A stretch of 64,000 nucleotides of DNA from Sporomusa malonica (lineage in GTDB: Bacteria; Bacillota; Negativicutes; Sporomusales; Sporomusaceae). Position numbers and translations under genes: made by a program. The notes beneath the pieces are model-generated. The model saw nothing but the letters and a program-made list of their open reading frames with translations, had not been told where the DNA came from and did not search any database. The DNA is taken from assembly GCF_041428715.1 (NCBI RefSeq), contig NZ_CP155572.1, one strand, 5' to 3'. Shown in pieces: positions 17,137 to 29,894 of this stretch (position 1 is its first letter; every line of letters starts with the position of its first letter).

Positions 17137-18438
17137 ATGCCGGCCGAGTATACAATAAGTGAATTACAAAACTGGAGCAGCCAGATTGAAGCACTGATTA
17201 GAGACGTGGGTCTTGAGTGCTATGAGCAGCAGTTTGAGATTTGCAGTTACGAAGATATGTTGTGCTATGAAGCCTATGTCGGCATGCCTTCTCATTATCC
17301 TCACTGGAGTTTTGGTAAAATGTATGAACGGCAAAAAACCTATTATAGCTATAACTTAACCGGCCTGCCTTATGAAATGGTAATTAATTCTGACCCTTGC
17401 CTCGCCTATTTAATGCAAGATAACACGTTGCTCTTACAGATATTGACAATTGCTCACGTGTATGGACATAACGACTTTTTTAAGAATAACCGGCTATTTA
17501 AACAGAACACCCGGGCTGAGCTGACTGTCGAGATGTTCAAGAGTCATGCCAGCCGAGTGCGAGACTACATTGCCGATCCCAGCATAGGCCCAAGGAAGGT
17601 TGAACGCATTCTCGACGCTGCTCACGCTCTTCGATTCCAAGTCAGGCGGCAAGGTGAGGGTAAGTTGCCAAACAGGAGTGAACTGGCCCAAGAGACATTG
17701 GAAGAGATACCTGAACGGCTTAAATGTGACTTGCTGAGTTATTTAAGCGAGCGTGGTAAGCTGGCTTACTGGGAGAAGGATTTAATCAATATTGTCAGGG
17801 AAGAAACCTTTTACTTTCTGCCACAACTGGAAACTAAGATTATGAATGAAGGCTGGGCCAGCTATTGGCATTATACGCTGCTCAATCAGCTTGAATTGCC
17901 ACAGGGCCTGCATTTTGAGTTTTTGCAGCGCCACAACCTTGTAGTTAGACCGCACGAAGGCCAGATTAATCCGTATTTTATTGGTTTTAAAATGTTTGAG
18001 TATCTGGATAAAACAAGCGGGCGGGAAAAGATCTTTGAGATCCGCGCGCAAGAAAGAGATCAGTCTTTTCTACGACGGTATTTGAACAGAGAACTGTGTG
18101 AGGAGATGTGCCTGTTTAATTATAAAGTGCGTGGTGTTGATATTGTAGTATCCGAAGTATCTGACGAAGACGGCTGGAAAGCCATCAGGAACGACTTGGC
18201 TAATTCCGTTGGTTTGGGGATGGTGCCGGAAATAGACGCGCAAGGCGTAGAAAATGGGACATTGAACCTTGAGCATCTCTATGACGACCGGGAACTAGAG
18301 ATCAATTATGCTAAAGAAACGATTAAGTATATTTCTGATTTATGGGGCGGCAAAGTAGATTTGAAAACCAAGCTTAATAACAAGGATAAGATTATTCGCT
18401 GTACCGAAGATAAGATTGTGTCAGTATGGGACGCGTAG
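17137..18438 (+). CDS. spoVR: SpoVR family protein
   Basis: SpoVR (E. coli YcgB) of 433 residues. In Bacillus the gene is needed for normal spore cortex formation; the molecular function is unresolved. Family features: YEAYVGMPSHYPHWSFGKMY near residue 45, HVYGHNDFFKNN near 107, and NEGWASYWHYTLL near 240; the histidines in the HxxxHNDF and EGWASYWH motifs resemble metal ligands. The ATG at 17137 (1 nt after the yhbH stop, with ggggtgggga upstream) is preferred over an in-frame ATG at 17089 inside yhbH. Last gene of the unit, followed by a strong terminator. Confidence 0.95.
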   Translation: MPAEYTISELQNWSSQIEALIRDVGLECYEQQFEICSYEDMLCYEAYVGMPSHYPHWSFGKMYERQKTYYSYNLTGLPYEMVINSDPCLAYLMQDNTLLLQILTIAHVYGHNDFFKNNRLFKQNTRAELTVEMFKSHASRVRDYIADPSIGPRKVERILDAAHALRFQVRRQGEGKLPNRSELAQETLEEIPERLKCDLLSYLSERGKLAYWEKDLINIVREETFYFLPQLETKIMNEGWASYWHYTLLNQLELPQGLHFEFLQRHNLVVRPHEGQINPYFIGFKMFEYLDKTSGREKIFEIRAQERDQSFLRRYLNRELCEEMCLFNYKVRGVDIVVSEVSDEDGWKAIRNDLANSVGLGMVPEIDAQGVENGTLNLEHLYDDRELEINYAKETIKYISDLWGGKVDLKTKLNNKDKIIRCTEDKIVSVWDA

Positions 18439-18450
18439 CCAGGTATTAGT

Positions 18451-18497
18451 AAACTCCCCCCAGGTTAAGGCTGGAGCCTTGCCCTGGGGGGAGTTTC
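18451..18497. terminator. Bidirectional terminator between spoVR and buk
   Basis: Long stem aaactccccccagg / cctggggggagttt enclosing a second small hairpin (aaggc/gcctt). It lies between two convergent genes and its right end touches the buk stop codon. Confidence 0.8.
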
Positions 18498-19570
18498 TAT
18501 TCAGCGTATTCGCGGGCTGTCTCTTCACCAGTGAGTACCCGGTATGCGCCTTCGGCCAGTGCCTGCAGTTCGTTCTCACCAGGCAAGACAGTGACAGGTG
18601 CAATAAAACTAATATATTCTTTAAGTTTGGTTGTAAGCTGCTCTGAGTATGCAATGCCGCCGATCAGGATAATATGGTCTACCTTGCCGCATACTGGTAC
18701 GGCGGCGGCGGCGATGCTTTTGGCAATGGTATAAATCATGGCTTGATAGATAAGTTCAGCTTGAGTATCACCGGCTGCGGCGCGGTGCTCAACCTCACGC
18801 ACGTCATTGGTTCCCAGATGAGCTACCAGCCCCCCTTTTCCAGCTAATAACTTAGCTACAGCTGTATAGTCGAGTTTTTCTGTAATTACTTTCTCGATGA
18901 ACTGTCCAGCAGGCAGCGTGCCGGCGCGCTCCGGTGAGAAGGGGCCGTCACCATCCAAGGCATTGTTTACATCAACAACTTCGCCAAATGTGTGGCAACC
19001 AACCGAAATGCCGCCGCCCAGATGGGCCACAATCAGATTGAGGCTGTTATAAGGGCGGTTGATGCTTTTGGCAAACCGTTTAGCTGCAGCTTTCTGATTA
19101 AGGGCATGAAAAATACTTTTGCGGGGAGCTTCCGGCCTTCCAGTAATCCGGGCTACCGGGGCCAATTCGTCAACAACTACAGGGTCAACAATATAGGCTG
19201 GGCAGCAGCCTTGCTTGGCTATGAGATCAGCCAGAATGGCACCAAGATTAGAGGCGTGGGAGCCATAGCGACTATGCTTTAAATCGTCCAGCATGCTATC
19301 AGTAACTTGATATGTACCGCCTACCATCGGTTTTAAGAGACCACCACGTCCGACGACTGCTGCGAAGTCAGTTGATTTAACGTTTTGAGTAGTTAAAAAA
19401 TCATTTATTTTTTCCAGACGGTAATCAAGCTGATCGGTGATCGTAGTAAATTGCGCAATTTCTTCAGCACTATGGCTAATATTTTGAGTAAATACTTCAT
19501 TTGTGTCATGGTATAAACCAATTTTGGTGGATGTTGAGCCAGGGTTAATTGTTAAGATCTGATATGCCAT
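18497..19570 (-). CDS. buk: Butyrate kinase
   Basis: Acetokinase-family enzyme that converts butyryl phosphate and ADP to butyrate and ATP, or the reverse in branched-chain acid uptake. The 357 residues begin with the phosphate-binding ILTINPGSTSTKIGLY and contain VAHLGGGISVGCH near 185, DGDGPFSPERAG near 210 and ILIGGIAYSE near 300; the length is typical for buk rather than acetate kinase (about 400). No phosphotransbutyrylase gene is adjacent. RBS gggaggt 6 nt before the ATG, and a good promoter lies upstream. Confidence 0.94.
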   Translation of the reverse strand: MAYQILTINPGSTSTKIGLYHDTNEVFTQNISHSAEEIAQFTTITDQLDYRLEKINDFLTTQNVKSTDFAAVVGRGGLLKPMVGGTYQVTDSMLDDLKHSRYGSHASNLGAILADLIAKQGCCPAYIVDPVVVDELAPVARITGRPEAPRKSIFHALNQKAAAKRFAKSINRPYNSLNLIVAHLGGGISVGCHTFGEVVDVNNALDGDGPFSPERAGTLPAGQFIEKVITEKLDYTAVAKLLAGKGGLVAHLGTNDVREVEHRAAAGDTQAELIYQAMIYTIAKSIAAAAVPVCGKVDHIILIGGIAYSEQLTTKLKEYISFIAPVTVLPGENELQALAEGAYRVLTGEETAREYAE

Positions 19571-19607
19571 GATAACCTCCCAATCGCATCTAATTACAAC
19601 TACCTTT

Positions 19608-19636
19608 ATTGTAGTATTATTATCGGAATTTGTTAA
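19608..19636 (-). promoter_or_regulatory. Promoter of buk
   Basis: On the minus strand: -35 TTAACA at 19636-19631, 17-nt spacer, -10 TACAAT at 19613-19608, about 38 nt upstream of the ATG. Confidence 0.55.
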
Positions 19637-19654
19637 GCAAAATAAAGAATAAAA

Positions 19655-19676
19655 AGCGCCTGGTTTAAACCAGGCG
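19655..19676 (-). terminator. Terminator overlapping the ytaF stop codon
   Basis: Palindrome cgcctggtttaaaccaggcg followed on the minus strand by a T run. The last codons and the TAA stop of the ytaF copy lie inside the stem. Confidence 0.75.
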
Positions 19677-20291
19677 AAGTAAGCCCAGGATGATTAAAAT
19701 TGTTCCAGGAATATAAGGAAAACGTCTTCTCAGGTCCTCTGAAACCAGGCGGGAGGCAGCACCAATGCCCACAGCAATCAGCAGCACCTGGATAAAGGCC
19801 ATAACTGCAGGGGTATAGATTGGCAGCGGCTTAATTAGTGCCGCGGCGAAGGTGGCAATCATATTGTCAATACCTAAGGCTAAACCAAGTAAGATGGCCT
19901 CAGAAGGGCTAATAGAACGGGAGTGGTCAACATCTGCTGTTTCGGGGTCTGCCATTATACTGATAACAATACGGCCTATCCGGAATGTAAGGCGGGTATC
20001 TGCTATCAAGGTATCCTGGCTTACGCATTTTTTTGTAATGTATTCCTGAAAAATATTCCATGCCCCTATGGCAATTAGAAGCAGGGACCCCGCGGCGACC
20101 GCCATATGAGTATTGAGAAATGAGCCTAGGTAGTATGAGAGAACCATGGCAACGCTAGTGCTGAGTGCGGTGATAAGGCCGATGACAGCAAGTGAGGTGG
20201 CAGGCATTTTTATAGATTTTAATCCGTAAGCTGCACCGGCGGCAAAGGCGTCAAGACTGACCGCGAAGCCTAACAAAACTACATATAACAT
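19665..20291 (-). CDS. ytaF: Sporulation membrane protein YtaF, copy 1
   Basis: Polytopic membrane protein of 208 residues with about six hydrophobic helices, related to the MntP manganese exporter fold. Diagnostic stretches are GFAVSLDAFAAGAAYGLKSI at the start, ISPSEAILLGLALGIDNMI near 128 and the C-terminal RRFPYIPGTILIILGLLRL. YtaF is associated with sporulation in Firmicutes; a cation-transport role is inferred only from fold. It lies 24 nt downstream of a paralogue on the same strand, with taggagg as ribosome site, so both are probably one operon. Confidence 0.88.
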   Translation of the reverse strand: MLYVVLLGFAVSLDAFAAGAAYGLKSIKMPATSLAVIGLITALSTSVAMVLSYYLGSFLNTHMAVAAGSLLLIAIGAWNIFQEYITKKCVSQDTLIADTRLTFRIGRIVISIMADPETADVDHSRSISPSEAILLGLALGIDNMIATFAAALIKPLPIYTPAVMAFIQVLLIAVGIGAASRLVSEDLRRRFPYIPGTILIILGLLRLV

Positions 20292-20315
20292 AATTTCTGC
20301 CTCCTAGCAGCAACC

Positions 20316-20954
20316 TTAACCTAAACGCAGTAACCCTAGAATAATTAATAAGGTTCCGGGAAGATAAGGAAATCTTTTTTTTAATTTCTCTGAAACAAGC
20401 CTCCGTGAAGAGTGATAGCCGCCAGAGATACATATCATATGTATTACCCCGATTATGATCGGTGTGTAGAGCGGCAGCGGCCCCATAAGCGCAGCGGCAA
20501 AAGTGCCAACCATAGCGTCAGCTCCAACAGCCAATCCTAAAAAAACAGCTTCTAAAGGACTTATAAAACCGAGTTTGTCAACATCGGCAGTCTCCGGCTT
20601 AGCCATAATACTAATTACTAGACGCCCTAAGGAAAAGGTGAGTTTGCGGGCAGTTACTTCACCGTCTATTTCATATGAAGTGACGTCCTTGGTCAAATAT
20701 TGCTGAAACAGGCTTGATAGGCCAAGCAGTATCAGCAAGGCAGCCCCGATAGCAATGGCAATATCTGTGTGAATAAACTGACCGACCATGTAGGCCATAA
20801 CCATTGCTACAGCCGTGCAAATACTGGCTACAAATCCGACAATACACAAAGAAGCAAAGGGCATGCGGATATTTCTCAAGCCATAAGCGATGCCGGCCAC
20901 AAAACCGTCAATACTGACAGCTAAGCCAAGCAGCAAAACATAAAAGATGCTCAT
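20316..20954 (-). CDS. ytaF: Sporulation membrane protein YtaF, copy 2
   Basis: A 212-residue paralogue of the neighbouring protein, sharing the N-terminal GLAVSIDGFVAGIAYGLRNI, the central ETADVDKLGFISPLEAVFLG and the C-terminal RFPYLPGTLLIILGLLRL. By eye the two copies agree at roughly half their positions, so this is an old tandem duplication. A key acidic residue (Asp in SIDG/SLDA and in LGLAVGADAM/LGLALGIDNM) is kept in both. aggaggc precedes the ATG. First gene of the minus-strand ytaF pair, divergent from gyrA. Confidence 0.88.
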   Translation of the reverse strand: MSIFYVLLLGLAVSIDGFVAGIAYGLRNIRMPFASLCIVGFVASICTAVAMVMAYMVGQFIHTDIAIAIGAALLILLGLSSLFQQYLTKDVTSYEIDGEVTARKLTFSLGRLVISIMAKPETADVDKLGFISPLEAVFLGLAVGADAMVGTFAAALMGPLPLYTPIIIGVIHMICISGGYHSSRRLVSEKLKKRFPYLPGTLLIILGLLRLG

Positions 20955-21142
20955 GAACCGTGCGCCTCCTGTTATGATGATAAGACTGTTTTGTCTTTTC
21001 GTGATTAGTATATGGTTGGAGGCAAAAATCGGTTACAGCCACAGGGTTATCAGATACTTTTGCCTGTTTGTTTGATTTTTTGCAGGATTTTTTTGCATAT
21101 GTGGGGAAAATATAGTAAGATGTCGAGTATTGAGGTGGTTTT

Positions 21143-23596
21143 GTGGAAGATGGTTTAGATTTAGGATTAGGTAAAGTGCTGCCTATCAAAATTGAAGACG
21201 AAATGAAAAATTCATATATCGATTATGCGATGAGCGTAATTGTTATGAGGGCATTACCTGATGTTCGTGATGGTCTCAAGCCTGTTCATAGGCGGATACT
21301 TTACGCTATGCACGAAGCCGGAATGGCTGCCAATAAGCCGTACAAAAAATCGGCACGTATTGTCGGCGAAGTTTTGGGTAAATATCACCCTCATGGTGAT
21401 TCTTCGGTATATGATGCCATTGTTAGAATGGCGCAAAATTTCTCTACCCGCTATATGCAGGTAGATGGACATGGAAACTTTGGTTCTGTTGATGGCGACT
21501 CGGCGGCGGCTATGCGTTATACTGAAGTGCGTATGTCGCGAATTGCCGAGGAAATGCTGGCCGATATTGAAAAAGACACAGTTGATTTTGTTCCCAACTA
21601 TGACGAATCATTAAAAGAGCCGTCAGTATTGCCGGCTAAAGTGCCAAACTTGCTCATTAATGGCTCGTCTGGTATTGCTGTTGGTATGGCTACTAACATT
21701 CCCCCGCACAACCTTGGGGAAGTGGTTGATGGTCTCATCATGATGATTGATAATCCCGAAGTGACTATCATGGAATTAATGATGGCTATTAAGGGGCCTG
21801 ATTTCCCGACTGGAGCCTTAATCCTCGGGCGTGAAGGTATTAGGCAGGCCTATGCTACTGGGCGAGGCAGTGTCAAAATGAGGGCGCAGGCCAGAATTGA
21901 AAACATGTCCAGCGGTAAACAGCGTATTTTAGTTAGTGAAATACCCTATCAGGTCAATAAGGCCAGACTGATTGAAAACATTGCTGGTCTTGTTCGGGAT
22001 AAGACCATTGATGGCATTACTGATCTCCGAGATGAGAGTGACCGGAAGGGTATGCGGATAGTCATTGAACTTAGACGCGATGCTAATGCTGATGTTGTTT
22101 TAAATCAGCTTTATAAACATACGCAAATGCAGGATACCTTCGGGGTTAATATGCTGGCGCTTGTTAATGGTCGCCCTAAAGTTCTTAACCTGCAAGAAGT
22201 TCTGTACCACTACATTGAGCATCAAAAAATTGTAATTGTTCGTCGGACCAAGTTCGAATTGGATAAAGCGCGAGCTAGAGCTCATATTTTAGAAGGCTTA
22301 AAAATTGCGCTTGACCACTTGGATGCTGTTATTAAAACAATTAGGGGATCGCAAACCCCTGAGATTGCAAAAAATGCTTTGATGGACAAGTTCACCCTAA
22401 GCGAGAAGCAATCTCAGGCTATTCTGGATATGCGTCTCCAACGTCTGACTGGACTTGAACGCGAGAAAATCGAGAATGAATACAAAGACATTCTTGAGAC
22501 CATCGAATGGTTGGAGGGCGTACTGGCAGACGAGGGTAAAGTAATGAATATCATTAAGGAAGAGTTGCTGGATGTCAAAAAACGGTTTGCTGATGAACGG
22601 CGTACTATTATTACCAGCGATGTGTCCAAGATGAATATGGAAGACCTTATTGCAGAAGAGGATATCGTAATTACCTTGACTCACCAAGGGTACATCAAAC
22701 GTCTGCCTGTTGATACTTATCGCAGTCAGCGCCGAGGCGGCAAAGGTGTAACCGGGATGGGAACAAAAGAAGAGGACTTTGTTGAGCATCTCTTTGTTGC
22801 GACAACTCACCACAATCTCTTGTTCTTTACCAGCAGGGGTAGAATGTACCGACTGAAGGGCTATGAACTGCCAGAGGCAGGGCGTACGGCCAAAGGGACG
22901 GCTATTGTCAACTTGCTCCAGGTGGAAAAGGATGAAAAAATTACAGCCGTTATTCCTCTCAAAGAGTTTAGTGCCAATCGGCACCTATTTATGGCTACCC
23001 AAAAAGGGATTGTCAAAAAATCCGAGCTACTGGAATTTGATACGGCGCGTAAAGGTGGCCTGATCGCTATCTCCCTGGATGAGGACGATGATTTGATCGG
23101 TGTTAAGTTAACCAATGGCGAGCAAGACATCATCATGGGTACTAGGGATGGCAAAGCCATTGTTTTCCATGAATCCGATGTGCGCGTAATGGGACGGACT
23201 GCTCATGGAGTTCGTGGAATTAACTTGGATCAAGGCGATCAAGTAATTGGCATGGAGGTTGTGAGGAAAGACGGCGAAGTGCTGACTGTTACTTCTGAAG
23301 GGTATGGTAAACGTACAACAGTCAACGAATACCGCATCACTGGTCGTGGTGGTAAAGGTGTTATTAACATTAAACCAAGTGCAGCTGAAAAAATCGGCCA
23401 TGTTGTTGGTATAAAAGTTGTTAAGCCAGGCCAAGAACTGATGCTGATAACAAGTGACGGTATCATCATTCGGATGGAAATCGATACGATATCAGTGACT
23501 AGTCGTAGTACTCAGGGCGTAAAGGTTATGCGAACCGACAAAGATGATCAAGTGGTTGCCTTAGCGGTCGTTGAAAAGAAAGCCAATAACGATTAA
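21143..23596 (+). CDS. gyrA: DNA gyrase subunit A
   Basis: DNA cleavage and re-joining subunit of gyrase, 817 residues. Visible are the N-terminal SYIDYAMSVIVMRALPDVRD, the active-site Tyr in AAMRYTEVRMS near residue 129, and the GyrA box SQRRGGKGVTG near 533, which identifies gyrase rather than topoisomerase IV, followed by the beta-pinwheel repeats. The quinolone-resistance region reads HPHGDSSVYDAIV, with Ser and Asp at the usual sensitive-type positions. GTG start with gaggtgg 6 nt upstream. Separated from gyrB by a block of unrelated genes. Confidence 0.98.
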   Translation: MEDGLDLGLGKVLPIKIEDEMKNSYIDYAMSVIVMRALPDVRDGLKPVHRRILYAMHEAGMAANKPYKKSARIVGEVLGKYHPHGDSSVYDAIVRMAQNFSTRYMQVDGHGNFGSVDGDSAAAMRYTEVRMSRIAEEMLADIEKDTVDFVPNYDESLKEPSVLPAKVPNLLINGSSGIAVGMATNIPPHNLGEVVDGLIMMIDNPEVTIMELMMAIKGPDFPTGALILGREGIRQAYATGRGSVKMRAQARIENMSSGKQRILVSEIPYQVNKARLIENIAGLVRDKTIDGITDLRDESDRKGMRIVIELRRDANADVVLNQLYKHTQMQDTFGVNMLALVNGRPKVLNLQEVLYHYIEHQKIVIVRRTKFELDKARARAHILEGLKIALDHLDAVIKTIRGSQTPEIAKNALMDKFTLSEKQSQAILDMRLQRLTGLEREKIENEYKDILETIEWLEGVLADEGKVMNIIKEELLDVKKRFADERRTIITSDVSKMNMEDLIAEEDIVITLTHQGYIKRLPVDTYRSQRRGGKGVTGMGTKEEDFVEHLFVATTHHNLLFFTSRGRMYRLKGYELPEAGRTAKGTAIVNLLQVEKDEKITAVIPLKEFSANRHLFMATQKGIVKKSELLEFDTARKGGLIAISLDEDDDLIGVKLTNGEQDIIMGTRDGKAIVFHESDVRVMGRTAHGVRGINLDQGDQVIGMEVVRKDGEVLTVTSEGYGKRTTVNEYRITGRGGKGVINIKPSAAEKIGHVVGIKVVKPGQELMLITSDGIIIRMEIDTISVTSRSTQGVKVMRTDKDDQVVALAVVEKKANND

Positions 23597-23603
23597 AGTT
23601 ATA

Positions 23604-23637
23604 AGCGCCCCGCGTTAGCGGGGCGCTTTGTTTTTTC
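23604..23637 (+). terminator. Intrinsic terminator of gyrA
   Basis: Stem agcgccccgc/gcggggcgct with a 4-nt loop and T-rich tail. Confidence 0.9.
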
Positions 23638-23656
23638 AACCGTCCTCAGAATAATA

Positions 23657-23791
23657 TTGACATCAACAAGGTAGACGTGATAATATAATCAAGTCGGTTC
23701 AGTACAAGGCAATAATAACCAAATACGAATAATGACAGCAAGAAATACCAAGAATAAAGATGTTGACACGGCGAGATAGACGTGATAACAT
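23657..23791 (+). promoter_or_regulatory. Tandem promoters of rRNA operon A
   Basis: Two perfect TTGACA boxes. P1 has TTGACA at 23657-23662 and TAATAT at 23681-23686 (18-nt spacer). P2 has TTGACA at 23763-23768 and TAACAT at 23786-23791 (17-nt spacer), with the same local context (gtgataacatataaaa) as promoters of operon B. The 280 nt between P2 and the 16S gene are leader: the 5' arm of the 16S processing stalk at 23839-23863 and about 100 nt near 23955-24070 that operon B does not have. Confidence 0.8.
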
Positions 23792-24072
23792 ATAAAAGCT
23801 GTCGAATTCAGCAGTAATGCGAAACGACAACACAAACGTTCTCTGAAAACTGAACAATGTAAAGTAATGCATCATAAAAAATGCCAGATGTGCGTGCGTG
23901 TCGCAAGACACAAACTAAAAACAATTTTTGATTTTAATGAGCCATTAAATGGCTTCAATATAATGTAGTCACAATGTGACTTTGAATTTGGCCTGTCTCT
24001 TCTGATCGAGTAGCTTGTCTCCTCAATCAAGAAACAGCATGCCAAGAGTCATATAGACGGCATACAACTTTA

Positions 24073-25627
<1,555 letters not shown>

Positions 25628-25903
25628 GGGAGATAACGGACTTGAAATATAGTTCGAAATCCTAGGTCGGTACACTGGTAGATGCATTAGATACTAGACG
25701 GAGCTTATGTGCTTGCAGTAGTATCAGTTTACATTGTTTAGTTTTGAGGGAATGCTTTTGTTACCAAAAGTTACTTGTTGAAATACACAAATGACTATGG
25801 TAACATAGATATTCCTGAAGCGTACTTATGAACAAATCTGATGCTTTATAAGGCTGTGAAGCCACTATAATGTTTTATCTAGATTCATTGTACGGACAAA
25901 ATA

Positions 25904-26020
25904 TCCAGTGACGATAGCTGTGGGGTTCCATCTGTTCCCATACCGAACACAGTAATTAAGCCCACAAACGCCGAAGGTACTTGGCTGGAAACGGCCTGGG
26001 AGATTAGGAAGTTGCTGGTT
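25904..26020 (+). rRNA. rrf: 5S ribosomal RNA inside the 16S-23S spacer
   Basis: Full-length 5S sequence, from tccagtgacgatagctgtgg to aggaagttgctgg, differing from the downstream 5S at only a few positions (for example ccatctg for ccacctg and taattaagccca for tagttaagccca). The terminal stem (tccag/ctgg) is intact, so it looks functional. Its place before the 23S gene is unusual. Confidence 0.93.
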
Positions 26021-26196
26021 TTGGTTAGAGGAACGCAAAGCGTTCCAAATAACCCATGTTCCTTGAAAACTGCACAGAAGAAAGCAAAAGTAAAATTACC
26101 TCTCATATGCAAATATGTAGAAGTAACTTAACGAAGCGCAATTAGGATTCTAAAAAAGTCCTTAAATGAGCCATAAGCAAAGTTTAAGGCAGGCGA

Positions 26197-26314
26197 AACT
26201 GGCTAGAAGGTGTCAGCTGCGAGGCGGACCGGAAGACGTTGCCGCGCCGCGTACTCATGTACGCAAGCAAAACGTCTGAGGACCAACGAAGCAGATGGCG
26301 GCTTATAGACAGTT
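26197..26314 (+). repeat. Dispersed structured repeat family 1, copy 1
   Basis: Outer arm aactggctagaag (26197-26209) pairs with cttatagacagtt (26302-26314), with two mismatches. The conserved core cagctgcgaggcgga and acgaagcagatgg follows. An inner variable stem agacgtt (26234-26240)/aacgtct (26271-26277) is capped by gcgtac/gtacgc. Located between the 23S stalk arm and the 23S gene. Confidence 0.85.
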
Positions 26315-26327
26315 GCAGCACAAATTA

Positions 26328-29242
<2,915 letters not shown>

Positions 29243-29340
29243 TACCTCGTTTGCTAAGTGCAAACATTAACCTAATGCGCAATGCTTTTCTTCTGTGAAG
29301 TTTTCAGGGAATATACCTTAACCGGATATTCACCTGTATA

Positions 29341-29456
29341 TCCAGTGACGATAGCTGTGGGGTTCCACCTGTTCCCATACCGAACACAGTAGTTAAGCCC
29401 ATAAACGCCGAAGGTACTTGGCTGGAAACGGCCTGGGAGATTAGGAAGTTGCTGGT
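29341..29456 (+). rRNA. rrf: 5S ribosomal RNA, operon A, after 23S
   Basis: About 116 nt in the normal place after 23S, from tccagtgacgatag to gaagttgctgg. It matches the operon B 5S. A terminator follows at once. Confidence 0.97.
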
Positions 29457-29460
29457 TACG

Positions 29461-29492
29461 AAAACACCTACTAAATATGTAGGTGTTTTTTG
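29461..29492 (+). terminator. Terminator of rRNA operon A
   Basis: Stem aaaacacctac/gtaggtgttttt with a T run, 5 nt after the 5S gene. Confidence 0.88.
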
Positions 29493-29507
29493 CTGTCTCA
29501 AAGTTTA

Positions 29508-29627
29508 GACCGTTCAGAGTGCTCCAGCTGCAAGGCGGAAGCGAGGACGTCTCCGTAGTCGTACTGGAAGTACGTCGGAGGGGACGCCCGCAGTGACAAC
29601 GAAGCAGATGGGGTGCTATGGACGGTC
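29508..29627 (+). repeat. Dispersed structured repeat family 1, copy 3
   Basis: Outer arm gaccgttcagagtgctcc continues into the conserved cagctgcaaggcgga. The other side, acgaagcagatgg followed by ggtgctatggacggtc, pairs with it almost throughout (11 of 12 positions in the inner 12 bp). Inner hairpin cgtact/agtacg. It directly precedes the 5S fragment. Confidence 0.85.
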
Positions 29628-29633
29628 GTAGTA

Positions 29634-29684
29634 GCCGAAGGTACTTGGCTGGATTGGCCTGGGAGATTAGGAAGTTGCTGGTTA
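29634..29684 (+). pseudogene. Truncated 5S rRNA (3' half only)
   Basis: gccgaaggtacttggctgga followed, after a short divergent stretch (ttgg for aaacgg), by the 5S 3' end cctgggagattaggaagttg. The 5' half is missing and replaced by the family 1 repeat. It keeps its own terminator at 29687-29716. A direct repeat tagaccgttca occurs at 29506-29516 and 29737-29747 around the whole unit. Confidence 0.85.
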
Positions 29685-29686
29685 CT

Positions 29687-29716
29687 AAAGTACTCACGAA
29701 AGTGAGTGCTTTTTTG
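29687..29716 (+). terminator. Terminator behind the 5S fragment
   Basis: Stem agtactcac/gtgagtgct followed by six T. Its resemblance to the terminator after the operon B 5S (aagcactcac/gtgagtgctt) suggests duplication of a 5S-terminator unit. Confidence 0.85.
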
Positions 29717-29756
29717 TTATATATAGCGAAAAAGCATAGACCGTTCAAATAGCTAA

Positions 29757-29785
29757 TTGACATACCCTAAATCCTGGCATATAAT
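29757..29785 (+). promoter_or_regulatory. Perfect consensus promoter upstream of the TPR gene
   Basis: TTGACA at 29757-29762, 17-nt spacer, TATAAT at 29780-29785. Transcription should begin near 29792. Confidence 0.85.
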
Positions 29786-29796
29786 AAGAATACAAG

Positions 29797-29833
29797 AAAA
29801 AACCCCACCCACTATTCGCGGGTGGGGTTTTTT
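29797..29833 (+). terminator. Promoter-proximal terminator (possible attenuator)
   Basis: Strong hairpin aaaccccaccca..../tgggtggggtttttt beginning only about 5 nt after the predicted transcription start and about 62 nt before the next gene. It would end most transcripts at about 40 nt unless overridden. Confidence 0.85.
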
Positions 29834-29894
29834 CAGGTCGCGGAAGTAAGTAGCATTTGTTTAGTTACTTTATTTACGAAGGAATGGTATTAGA

